Below are positions 35,870 through 48,037 of a stretch of 64,000 bases of DNA, in pieces. A model generated the notes under the pieces. It had not been told where the DNA came from. It worked only from the letters and a program-made list of their open reading frames with translations, and ran no database searches. The position numbers were made by a program, and so were the translations under genes. The stretch lies in assembly GCA_039030395.1 (NCBI GenBank), contig JBCCEF010000016.1, forward strand, positions 51,940 through 115,939. Direction: 5' to 3'. The stretch is from Acidobacteriota bacterium (lineage in GTDB: Bacteria > Acidobacteriota > Thermoanaerobaculia > Multivoradales > JBCCEF01). How positions within the stretch are numbered: the first letter of the stretch is position 1; the number at the start of each line of letters is the position of its first letter.

Positions 35870-37605
35870 ACGGAGGCGAACTGATTGCCGAAGCGCTCTC
35901 GGTGCAGGGGGTCGAGTCGATCTTCACCCTCTGCGGCGGACACATTTCGCCGATCCTGGTGGGCTGCAAAGAGCGGGAGATCCGAGTAGTCGATGTACGC
36001 GACGAGGTCAGCGCCGTGTTCGCCGCCGACGCCACCGCCCGCATCACCGGTCGCCCGGCGGTAGCGGCGGTGACCGCCGGCCCCGGTGCGACCAACACCA
36101 TTACGGCGGTCAAGAACGCCCAACTCGCACAGTCGCCGGTGGTGCTGTTGGGCGGTGCCGCGGCGACGGTGCTGCGTGGCCGTGGCTCGCTCCAGGACAT
36201 CGACCAACTCGCCCTTTTTGAACCCCACGTCAAGTGGGCCGCTTCGGCGGAGCAGGTGCGGGAGCTGCCGGGGATGGTCGAGACGGCCTTCCGGGTGGCG
36301 GCCGCCGGGGTACCGGGGCCGGTGTTCGTCGAATGCCCGGTCGACCTGCTCTACGGCCAGGATCTAGTGCGCAAGTGGTACGCCGAAAGCCGCGCCAAGG
36401 GCCTCAGGGGCTGGCTCATCAACCGCTATCTGCGACGCCATGTGGATCGCCTGTTCAAGGGCGCCGATGACGTGACCGTGAACCGGCAGGTCGAAGAACC
36501 TCCGGTGAGCGAGGCGGAACCGAAGGCGGTCAAGAAGGCGGCGGCGCTCCTGTCGAAGGCGAAGCGGCCGCTCCTGATCATCGGCAGCCAGGCGCTGGTT
36601 CGCGGCGGCCAAGACGGTGGCCGCGGGGCCGAGGCGCTCGCCGCGGCGGTGGAGTCGCTGGGCCTGCCCGTCTATCTGGCCGGTAGCGCCCGGGGCCTCC
36701 TCGGCCGCGATCATCCGCTCCAGCGCCGCCACCGCCGGCGCGGTGCCGTGCGCGAGGCGGATCTGGTCCTCCTCGCCGGCTTTCCGGCGGACTTTCGCCT
36801 CGACTACGGGCGCCAGATCCGCTCCCAAGCCACCTTGATCGGCGTCAATCTGACGGATGAAGAGTTGAATCTCAACCGCACGCCGAAACTGGGGGTGGTG
36901 GCAGATCCGGCCCATTTCTTGGTCGAACTGGCGAAGGTGGCGAAACCCCGGGCGCGCTGGAGCCGTTGGATCGAAACTCTGAGCGCGGCGGACCGCGAGC
37001 GCGAGGCGGAGATCGACGCCACGGCGGCGGAGAAGGTCGAAGGCATCAATCCGGTGGATCTTTTTCGGCAAATCGAAGAAGTCGCCGAAGAAAACTCCGT
37101 CCTGGTGGTGGACGGCGGCGACTTCGTGGCGACGGCGGCCTACACGCTGCGGCCGCGGGGACCCCTGCGCTGGCTCGACCCGGGAGCCTTCGGCACCCTC
37201 GGCGTGGGCGGCGGCTTTGCCCTCGGGGCGGCCCTTTGCCGTCCTTCGGCGGAGGTGTGGCTGATCTGGGGCGACGGCTCCTCCGCCTACAGCCTGGCCG
37301 AGATCGACACCTTCGTGCGCCACGGTCTGCCGGTGATCGCGGTGATCGGCAACGACGCCGGTTGGACCCAGATTGCCCGCGAACAGGTGCCGATTCTGGG
37401 CGACGACGTGGCGACGGTGCTGGCACCGACGTCCTACCACCGAGTGGCCGAGGGCTACGGCGGCGAGGGATTGCTGCTGGAGCGGCCGGAGGACACCCCC
37501 CGGGTGCTGGCGCGCGCCAAGGAACTGGCCGCCGAGGGTCGCCCAGTGGTGATCAACGCCCACATCGGCGCCACGGACTTTCGTAAGGGCTCCATTTCGA
37601 TCTGA
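35866..37605 (+). CDS. Thiamine diphosphate-dependent lyase (ILVBL/acetolactate synthase-like)
   Basis: ThDP enzyme of 579 aa of the acetohydroxyacid synthase superfamily. The activating Glu lies in [13 protein letters not shown] near residue 47; AGPGATN and [11 protein letters not shown] match the eukaryotic ILVBL/2-hydroxyacyl-CoA lyase branch more than true AHAS. The cofactor motif is [15 protein letters not shown]...GNDAGW near residue 467. ATG 35866 overlaps the hotdog stop and has GGAGG upstream. With a coupled thioesterase and nearby acyl-CoA dehydrogenases, a role in 2-hydroxyacyl-CoA cleavage is plausible, but oxalyl-CoA-like or synthase activity cannot be excluded. Confidence 0.87.
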   Translation: MNGGELIAEALSVQGVESIFTLCGGHISPILVGCKEREIRVVDVRDEVSAVFAADATARITGRPAVAAVTAGPGATNTITAVKNAQLAQSPVVLLGGAAATVLRGRGSLQDIDQLALFEPHVKWAASAEQVRELPGMVETAFRVAAAGVPGPVFVECPVDLLYGQDLVRKWYAESRAKGLRGWLINRYLRRHVDRLFKGADDVTVNRQVEEPPVSEAEPKAVKKAAALLSKAKRPLLIIGSQALVRGGQDGGRGAEALAAAVESLGLPVYLAGSARGLLGRDHPLQRRHRRRGAVREADLVLLAGFPADFRLDYGRQIRSQATLIGVNLTDEELNLNRTPKLGVVADPAHFLVELAKVAKPRARWSRWIETLSAADREREAEIDATAAEKVEGINPVDLFRQIEEVAEENSVLVVDGGDFVATAAYTLRPRGPLRWLDPGAFGTLGVGGGFALGAALCRPSAEVWLIWGDGSSAYSLAEIDTFVRHGLPVIAVIGNDAGWTQIAREQVPILGDDVATVLAPTSYHRVAEGYGGEGLLLERPEDTPRVLARAKELAAEGRPVVINAHIGATDFRKGSISI

Positions 37606-37719
37606 GGGGCTCGATCTGGTCGGTTCGACCCGATGGACTCGTTTTCACTGGCTCTAGTCGAGGCGCTGGACTGGACCTGAACATTGCGCGGCCGGAGGTC
37701 GCGACAACTGGAGGATGGC

Positions 37720-39777
<2,058 letters not shown>

Positions 39778-39923
39778 CCTCGGACGTTGGTCGAAATCAA
39801 CCTGCAGAGGGCTTTACTGACGCGTTTGCGTACCAACCCAGGAGAATCTTGTCGTTCGCTGTCCCCAAAACGGCTCCGAGAACAACATCACTGGTAGCAG
39901 CACAGCATTTAACAGGGCTGCGG

Positions 39924-39941
39924 GGCGGGCTTCGGCCCGCT
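39924..39941 (+). terminator. GC-rich hairpin between S9 peptidase and SPASM-like gene
   Basis: GCGGGC-TTCG-GCCCGC with a stable tetraloop, followed by TGCCTTCTTT. The T-tract is interrupted, so termination would be partial. It precedes the ATG at 39972 by about 30 bases. Confidence 0.45.
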
Positions 39942-39971
39942 GCCTTCTTTGATGATTCTCTTGGAGGTTCC

Positions 39972-41219
39972 ATGATTCCTGGCAGCTTTCGCATCCGTCC
40001 CATCTACCCGATCATCGATCGTCATCTCGGTTGTCGCGCCGTCCTCGATCTCGAACGTTCGAAGCTGATTCCTGTCGAGGACGAGAACCGCCTTCATGTG
40101 GCTAGCGTTCTCGATAGCGGCAATCCGGATGAAGTCCTGCTGGCATGGATGACGGATGTCGGCCTGATCACGGCGGAGGCCAAGCCGAAGGACGAAGGTG
40201 CCGCACCGGGGCCGATCGTGGTGGAGTCGCCGGGAGAGCCCGCCGCTCGATTGCTCGACTTCGGAGCCCACCTCGAGTGGCATTTCGATCGCCTGGAAGA
40301 GACTTCGCTGGCCGAGCTGGAGGCGCTGCTGGTCGACAACGGTGTGCTCCGGCGGCATGGACTGGTGGTCGGAGCGGCGGGGGCGGTGAACGATGCGGAT
40401 CTCCTGCTGCGTTTCCTGACGATGGTCGAAGGTGCACCCCACCGCGAAACCTTGGGCCTTCACGTTACGGTTTCCGCCGGGGCGGTGACCCTGCCGGTGG
40501 CCGATGCCCTGGAGCGCCTGCAGGCGAAGGTCACGATCCGCTGGAATCTGTCGCCGGAGGTCGATCCCGATGCCGAAGCGGAGCGAGTCGCGATGGCACT
40601 GGACCGGCTGCAGCCGGTTCTGCCTGAGGAACCGCAGGTGGATTCGGATCTGGGGCCGGACGACCGCCTTCTCGACCTGTGGAAGCGGGCGCGCCAAAAG
40701 GGCGTCCGGCGGCTCGAGGGCATCCAGGTGGAGCACCAGTTTCTCGGTTCGATCCACTATCCGGGAACGGTCAGCGTCTTCGCTGAGGATCTGGCGGTGA
40801 TCGTTGACGAGATGTTCCAAGATCTCGCCGCCGGCCAGAGTGACTGCCTCTATCAGCCGGTCGCCCGAGTGGTGAGTTACCTCATTCAGCAGGAGAGGTC
40901 GAAAGGACGGCGAACCGCAACCCAGGTCGGCCGCGAGGCCGAACTCGCCTCTTGTTCGACCTGCTGGGTGAAGGAATACTGTTCCCGCAGCCGCAGCCTG
41001 GTCGATCCGGCGGGCAGCGGACGCCGCTTTTTGCCGCACGAAAACCGCTGCGATTTCTGGCGCGCGGAAATCCACGCCGGCATGCTGCTCTTCGATCGCT
41101 TGCGGGAAGTCGACCGCGAACGCTTCCTGGATTTCCCGGTCGAGGAGAATGCCGGATCGGACTTCGCCGTTTCCCTGTCGGCCTTTGACCTGAAACTGGA
41201 CTACGACCTGCCGTCGTGA
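39972..41219 (+). CDS. SPASM-cysteine protein resembling a radical SAM peptide maturase without its SAM cluster motif
   Basis: Unusual protein of 415 aa. The C-terminus has the SPASM-type auxiliary-cluster pattern C-x2-C-x5-C (CSTCWVKEYC, near residue 333), followed by a further Cys (NRCDFWRAEIHAG), as in peptide-modifying radical SAM enzymes. The middle (LVVGAAGAVNDADLLLRF, LGLHVTVSAGAVT, VTIRWNLSPEVD) resembles the GGEP, TNG and SLDG strands of such enzymes, but there is no CxxxCxxC anywhere. The short N-terminal region resembles the leader-binding part of those enzymes. ATG 39972 follows TTGGAGG; an in-frame TTG at 39849 with its own AGGAG is an alternative start. No function is assigned. 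A convergent epimerase gene and repeat copy 4 follow. Confidence 0.6.
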   Translation: MIPGSFRIRPIYPIIDRHLGCRAVLDLERSKLIPVEDENRLHVASVLDSGNPDEVLLAWMTDVGLITAEAKPKDEGAAPGPIVVESPGEPAARLLDFGAHLEWHFDRLEETSLAELEALLVDNGVLRRHGLVVGAAGAVNDADLLLRFLTMVEGAPHRETLGLHVTVSAGAVTLPVADALERLQAKVTIRWNLSPEVDPDAEAERVAMALDRLQPVLPEEPQVDSDLGPDDRLLDLWKRARQKGVRRLEGIQVEHQFLGSIHYPGTVSVFAEDLAVIVDEMFQDLAAGQSDCLYQPVARVVSYLIQQERSKGRRTATQVGREAELASCSTCWVKEYCSRSRSLVDPAGSGRRFLPHENRCDFWRAEIHAGMLLFDRLREVDRERFLDFPVEENAGSDFAVSLSAFDLKLDYDLPS

Positions 41220-41233
41220 TGCTTTGCCGTGCG

Positions 41234-41271
41234 CTAGCAGGATGCTGAAAAACTCTTCAGCATCCTGCTAG
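41234..41271. repeat. Structured intergenic repeat, copy 4 (module A only)
   Basis: Perfect 16-bp stem CTAGCAGGATGCTGAA with its exact complement and a six-base loop, between convergent genes. The left arm of the reverse reading encodes the last residues and stop of the epimerase gene. Confidence 0.87.
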
Positions 41272-42113
41272 CCGCTCAGCGATCAGCGGCGCATAGCCCT
41301 CGCGGAAGGTGGGGAAGTCGAGGGCGAATCCCGTCGCCCGCAAAAGCCCGTTGCGGCATCGCTTGTTCGAACGCTGTCGGTTGCCGGCGTTTTCGCCCCC
41401 CGACCGAGGCGCAGCGACGCCCGCTCGCCTGGCGATCCAGGAGTACAGCGTTCCGAGATCGCAGGGCTCGTCGTCCACTCCCAGGTAGACCGCCTCCGGG
41501 TTCGGCAAGTCCAGCAGATGAGCGAGCGCCCTGGCCGCATCCTGGCGGTGAATGCGATTGCTGAAGACCGGCCTCGCCGGATCGTAGCTGGCCTGGCCGG
41601 AGAGCACCCGATCCAGCAAGCGCGTCCGTCCAGGGCCGTAGATTCCTCCCAGCCGCAGGGCGATCGTTGGAATGTTGGATCGCCGGAAAATGGCTTCGCC
41701 TTCGAGCAGGCGGAGGCCGGAAAAACTCTTCGCCGCGGCGGGGGAGGATTCGTCGACCCACTCCCCGGAACTTTGGCCGTAGACGCCGGTGCTGGAGGTG
41801 AAGACCAAGCGTTGGGGCGCGATCCTTCGCTCTCCGAGAGCCTGCAGCAGGGTTGCCGGTCCGGTGACGTAGGCGGCGCGGTAGGCGGCGTCCGAAAAGC
41901 CGTCCGCGGCAGCCGTGTAGGCCACCGCATCGAGATGCTCCGGCAACGCCCGACGCAGACTCGCACCATCGGTCAGATCCCCCGCCAGCGGGATGATCTC
42001 CGGTGGTAACGACCGGGGGTCGCGGCGCAGACCCCACACCCGGTGGCCGGCGGCGACGAGGTGGAGGCCCAGCAGAGTCCCCACGTCGCCACAGCCGGCG
42101 ATGAGAACCTTAC

Positions 42114-42117
<4 letters not shown>
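41257..42117 (-). CDS. NAD(P)-dependent epimerase/dehydratase family protein
   Basis: Extended SDR-type protein of 286 aa. The Rossmann motif VLIAGCGDVG lies upstream of the first GTG (42084), so the true start must be further out; the only in-frame candidate is CTG 42117, which overlaps the S9 peptidase stop as CTGA, replacing the usual ATGA. Further motifs are DLTDGASL, a FTSSTGVYG serine strand and ALRLGGIYGPGR; the usual YxxxK is poorly kept, as in the YeeZ-like branch. The substrate is unknown. The final Leu-Ala-Gly-Cys and stop are read from repeat copy 4. Confidence 0.8.
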
Positions 42118-44039
<1,922 letters not shown>

Positions 44040-44154
44040 GATTTGGATTCTCCATGGGAATTCGAACTCTCGGAACCTGTACGCGGCGAAGGCCGGGCGG
44101 TTTCGAAATCGGACGCAACACGGTCGCCCGACGGCGAGCGAGGTCGATGAAGGC

Positions 44155-44160
44155 TACGAT
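44155..44160 (+). promoter_or_regulatory. -10 element just ahead of the nucleotidyltransferase start
   Basis: TACGAT six bases before ATG 44167, with no Shine-Dalgarno sequence between; the transcript would begin at or beside the start codon. No clear -35. Confidence 0.35.
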
Positions 44161-44166
44161 ACCCCG

Positions 44167-45429
44167 ATGGGTAGTTTTTCCGCAGAAACCTCCGGCGCTC
44201 TCCGGGAGTTCCAGCAACAGCCCCTCGGCCGGTTGCTGGGAGTGCTGGCGGACCTGCCCGGCCCGCGACGCTACCTGGTGGGGGGACCGGTTCGGGACCT
44301 GCTGCTCCGTCGCCCCGTTACGGATCTCGATCTGGCCGTGGACGGTGACGCGGAATCGCTCGTCCAGCGAGCGGCCGAAGCTCTGCGAGGCGCCGTGACA
44401 GAACATCAGCGATTCGCGACCTGGCGGCTCGATCTCGCGACCGGTGAGCGATTGGATTTCGCCGCCTTGCGCCGGGAGAGTTATCCGGCGCCCGGTCACC
44501 TGCCGGCGGTGCGGCCGGGAGACCTCGAATCGGACCTTCGGCGCCGTGACTTCACCGTCAACGCCATGGCCATCGAGCTGGCGGAGAGCCTGTCAGGGCC
44601 GCTGCACGATCCCCATGGCGGCCGTGAGGATCTTCGCTCGCGGCATCTGCGGGTGCTCCACCAGGGGTCTTTCTCAGATGATCCGACTCGCCTTTGGCGC
44701 TCGGCCCGTTTCGCCGCCCGGCTGGGGTTCAAGCTGGAGCCTGAGTCCGCCCGTTGGGCCGGCCAGGCGGTGGCGGGGCGAGCGCTGGAAACCCTGTCCG
44801 GCCCGCGTCTGGCCCGGGAGATCGAGTATTTGTTCGAGGACGAAGGCGGCCTGCGACCCGCAGCCTACGCCGCCGCCGCTCGCGCCCTCGGCCTATGGCG
44901 GGCTCTGGACCCAAGACTGGCCACCTCGCCGCCCGCCGATGAGGAATTGGAGCGAGGGGCTCACCGTTGGCGCCAACGGTCCGGTACGGCGCCTCCCTGG
45001 ACCGTCGCCTTCGGCGCCATACTCGATGCGCTGGAGTCGGCGGAGGCGTCCGCCCTGGTCGAACGATTAGGCCTTTCCAGGGCCACCGCCGGAGAGCTTC
45101 TGGCCCGCCCGTCAGCGGATCTGGCGAAGCGCCTGACGGCCGCCGGAGAGCGCTACGGAGTTCTGCTCACCGCGGAGTTGGGGAATCTACCGACGGCGGT
45201 GCGGGCTCGCCTGTGGGCACGGAACGGGGGCCTTCGGCGATGGATCGAGATCTTCGAGGGAGCTCCGTCGCCAAAGGTGACCGGCGCCACCTTGATCGCC
45301 GCCGGAGCCCGGCCGGGGCCCGCCCTCGGTGAAGCCCTGACGCGAACCCACGGCGCCTTGGTGGACGGCACCATCGGGCCGGCGGAAGAGCTGGCATATG
45401 CTCTGCGGATATGGCAATCCCTATCGTGA
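44167..45429 (+). CDS. cca: tRNA nucleotidyltransferase / poly(A) polymerase family protein
   Basis: Class II nucleotidyltransferase of 420 aa, adding CCA (or A) to tRNA 3' ends. The head domain has YLVGGPVRDLLLRRPVTDLDLAVDGD near residue 36, with the metal aspartates, and the RRDFTVNAMAIE motif; the body has GSFSDDPTRLWRSARFAARLGF. The C-terminal part is divergent and lacks an HD domain. Whether it is a CCA- or A-adding enzyme cannot be read with confidence, so the symbol is provisional. ATG 44167 was chosen because the longer frame from 44020 overlaps the divergent S9 gene. Confidence 0.85.
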   Translation: MGSFSAETSGALREFQQQPLGRLLGVLADLPGPRRYLVGGPVRDLLLRRPVTDLDLAVDGDAESLVQRAAEALRGAVTEHQRFATWRLDLATGERLDFAALRRESYPAPGHLPAVRPGDLESDLRRRDFTVNAMAIELAESLSGPLHDPHGGREDLRSRHLRVLHQGSFSDDPTRLWRSARFAARLGFKLEPESARWAGQAVAGRALETLSGPRLAREIEYLFEDEGGLRPAAYAAAARALGLWRALDPRLATSPPADEELERGAHRWRQRSGTAPPWTVAFGAILDALESAEASALVERLGLSRATAGELLARPSADLAKRLTAAGERYGVLLTAELGNLPTAVRARLWARNGGLRRWIEIFEGAPSPKVTGATLIAAGARPGPALGEALTRTHGALVDGTIGPAEELAYALRIWQSLS

Positions 45430-46070
45430 AAGCCTCCGGGCCCGTCATTTTGGTCGCCTTGCTATCGGGTGCCGCCTCGGCGGCCGGCGAAGGTTCGCTC
45501 CAGGGCACCGAGCGTGTACGCCTGGACTGTCGGAGCGACCTCCAGCGGCGGGATCTCACCCTGTTCGCCAACGGCACGGTACGCCTCAAGGAAGGGCCTC
45601 CCGGCGAGGAGAAGATGGCGCTCGGCGAGGTGTCACCCTCGGAGGTCGAGGAATACCTTCGCCTGCTGTCGGAGGTCGAGACCTCCGAAGCCGCCATCGG
45701 CACCGCCGGACCGGGCGGCGACTGGGTGGATCGCTGCGAGCTGACCTTGAATCTGCCGGAACGTGAGGAGGAGAGCTTCGAGTTCCAGCGCTTCGGTTCG
45801 CAGTCCTTGGGACTCAACCGTTTGGTCTCCATCGTCGAAACCCTGGCCGACCAACTTGGGCCGGTACGGGGGGAGGATCGGTTGCCGCTGGACTACTCCC
45901 CGGCGGTGGGCGACATTTTGCGGCGCGAGGATGGACACCGTTTCCGGGTGATCTCGTTCACCGCCGACGGCAAGGGGGTCGAACTGCGCGGCCTGGACAT
46001 TCCGTTGGTGCTCTACATTGAACCGAAGAAGCTGCCGAGCCAGTTCGTCGCCGTGGAAGCGCGCCGGTGA
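45411..46070 (+). CDS. Exported protein of unknown function
   Basis: Unrecognised protein of 219 aa with a signal peptide (GPVILVALLSGAASA). The mature part is acidic with two cysteines and ends in a compact beta-like segment (GHRFRVISFTADGKGVELRG). It overlaps the nucleotidyltransferase gene by 19 bases and is followed by rsmD through a GTGA overlap, so it is translated as part of that operon; no functional link is evident. Confidence 0.75.
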   Translation: MAIPIVKASGPVILVALLSGAASAAGEGSLQGTERVRLDCRSDLQRRDLTLFANGTVRLKEGPPGEEKMALGEVSPSEVEEYLRLLSEVETSEAAIGTAGPGGDWVDRCELTLNLPEREEESFEFQRFGSQSLGLNRLVSIVETLADQLGPVRGEDRLPLDYSPAVGDILRREDGHRFRVISFTADGKGVELRGLDIPLVLYIEPKKLPSQFVAVEARR

Positions 46071-46648
46071 GACGAAGGCAAGGTGGCGGGAAGAGAACCC
46101 TGCGGCTATCCGGCGGCGCCTTTCGCGGGCGCAAGTTGAAAGTCGGCCAGGATCTGCGGCCGACGGAAGGCCGGGTACGGGAGGCCCTGTTCTCAATATG
46201 GGGAGCGCAGCTACAGAACGCCCAACTGCTCGATCTGTTCGCCGGCAGCGGAGCGATCAGCCTGGAAGGCGAGGGGCGGGGCGCCGGGGAGGTGGTGGCC
46301 GTCGATCAGCGGACGAATTTGCTCGAAGAGAATCTCGCGGCGGTCGGCTCGCGAAGGGTGGAGGTCCTGCGCGGTGAGGTGGTGGCGGTTCTCAAGCGCC
46401 TGCGGTCGGAACCGATCCCACCGACCTTCCAACTGGTTTTCGCCGATCCCCCCTACGGCTACCGCGCCTACGACGACCTCCTCACCGCCGTCGGCCCGCT
46501 CCTCGCCGCCGCCGGCGAACTGGTGCTGGAGCACTCCGCCCGACGTCCGATGCCTTCGAAGGTGCCGGCCCTACTACAAGTGGACGAGCGGCGCTACGGT
46601 GAGACCGTCTTGAGCTTCTACCGTCCCAACGGCGGCGGGCAGGGGTAG
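46067..46648 (+). CDS. rsmD: 16S rRNA (guanine-966-N2)-methyltransferase RsmD
   Basis: SAM-dependent rRNA methyltransferase of 193 aa. Motifs: LRLSGGAFRGRKL, RPTEGRVREALFSIW, the SAM-binding LDLFAGSGAISLEG, and the catalytic DPPY (FADPPYGY). The start is a GTG at 46067 overlapping the previous stop. Normal length for the family. Confidence 0.95.
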   Translation: MRRRQGGGKRTLRLSGGAFRGRKLKVGQDLRPTEGRVREALFSIWGAQLQNAQLLDLFAGSGAISLEGEGRGAGEVVAVDQRTNLLEENLAAVGSRRVEVLRGEVVAVLKRLRSEPIPPTFQLVFADPPYGYRAYDDLLTAVGPLLAAAGELVLEHSARRPMPSKVPALLQVDERRYGETVLSFYRPNGGGQG

Positions 46649-46660
46649 AACCGGCAACTC

Positions 46661-48037
46661 ATGAGCCAACCCGACCCTCTCCTGCTTTCCTCCGCGGACC
46701 TCGCCCTGGCGACGGACCTGTACCAGCTCACCATGGCCGGGGCATACCATCGGCGGCAGGGGGACGGACCGCCAGTGCAGGCAACCTTCGAGCTGTGGGT
46801 ACGCCGCCTTCCGAGGCAGCGCAACTTCCTCGTGTTCGCCGGCCTACCGCAAGCCTTGGCGGCCTTGGCGGCGGTGCGCTTCGGAGCGGAGCAACTCGCC
46901 TATCTGCGATCGCTGCCGATGTTCTCCCGCGCCGGCGAAGACTTCTTCGAGACCTTGGCGTCGTTCCGTTTTCGCGGCGATGTGCGGGCGATGGCCGAGG
47001 GCACCGTGTTCTTCCCGGAAACACCGGCGGTGAGCGTTACGGGCTCGTTGCTCGAAGCGCAGCTCGTCGAAACGCTGCTGCTGTCGATCCTGAACTTCCA
47101 GTCGTTGATCGCCTCGAAGGCGGCGCGGCTGCGCCTGGCCGCCGGCCCGGAAGGCCGGCTGGCGGAGTTCGGCAGCCGACGGGCACACGGTCCGCAGGCG
47201 GCCCTGTGGGCGGCCCGGGCGGCCTACGTTGGGGGAGTGGACGCCACCTCCAATGTGCTCGCCGGGAACCGTGAGGGCATTCCCGTGGTCGGCACCATGG
47301 CGCACAGCTACGTGATGTCCTTCGAGCGCGAGGCGGACGCCTTCCGCCACTACCACCGGCTCTATCCGGAGCACTCGATCTTGTTGGTCGATACCTACGA
47401 CACCCTCGCCGGCGTGCGCCAAGCGCTCGCCAGCGGCCTGCCCTTTCAGGGCATTCGCCTCGACAGCGGCGACCTCGGCGAACTTGCCCGGAAAGCCCGC
47501 CGCCTGCTCGACGAAGGCGGCCGTCCGGACGCCGAGATTTTCGCCTCCGGCGACCTGGACGAACGGCGTATCGCGGATCTGCGGGCAGCCGGGGCGCCGA
47601 TCGACGCCTGGGGCGTTGGTACCGAGCTTTCCACCTCGGCCGATGCGCCGGCCCTCTCGGGGGTCTACAAGCTGGTCGAATCGACTCGCGAAGGCCGCCG
47701 CTCGATGCACTACAAGGCGAGCGCCGGCAAGCGCAGCTATCCGGGCATCAAGCAGGTGATTCGGAGCGAGGCCGACGGCCGCTTTCTGCGCGACCTGGTG
47801 ATCCCGCGGGAGGCCGAAGGGGAGTATCCAGAGGCGCAGCGCCTTCTTCGGTCGGTGATGGCCGGTGGCGAGATCCTCGAGCATTTTCCCGCCGAGGCGG
47901 CCCGCCGCCATTGCCTCGACCAGCTTGGCCGCCTGCCGCTGCGCCTGCGTGCCCTGGAGGTCAGTCGCGGCGAACCCTACCCGGTAGTCATCGACCCAGT
48001 GCTCGAACGCCGTCTCGGCGAGGCGGTGGGGCCGTGA
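46661..48037 (+). CDS. pncB: Nicotinate phosphoribosyltransferase
   Basis: NAD salvage enzyme of 458 aa converting nicotinate and PRPP to nicotinate mononucleotide. Hallmarks are LATDLYQLTMAGAY at the N-terminus, FGSRRAHG, the active-site GTMAHSYVMSFE, IRLDSGDLGELARKAR and GVGTELSTS. The stop overlaps the GTG start of the membrane-protein gene downstream (GTGA). Confidence 0.94.
   Translation: MSQPDPLLLSSADLALATDLYQLTMAGAYHRRQGDGPPVQATFELWVRRLPRQRNFLVFAGLPQALAALAAVRFGAEQLAYLRSLPMFSRAGEDFFETLASFRFRGDVRAMAEGTVFFPETPAVSVTGSLLEAQLVETLLLSILNFQSLIASKAARLRLAAGPEGRLAEFGSRRAHGPQAALWAARAAYVGGVDATSNVLAGNREGIPVVGTMAHSYVMSFEREADAFRHYHRLYPEHSILLVDTYDTLAGVRQALASGLPFQGIRLDSGDLGELARKARRLLDEGGRPDAEIFASGDLDERRIADLRAAGAPIDAWGVGTELSTSADAPALSGVYKLVESTREGRRSMHYKASAGKRSYPGIKQVIRSEADGRFLRDLVIPREAEGEYPEAQRLLRSVMAGGEILEHFPAEAARRHCLDQLGRLPLRLRALEVSRGEPYPVVIDPVLERRLGEAVGP

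Noticed and set aside
39787-39900. Short frame from a TTG that could be a RiPP precursor beside the SPASM-like gene
   Set aside because: No ribosome binding site, no ATG, and no leader/core-like composition.
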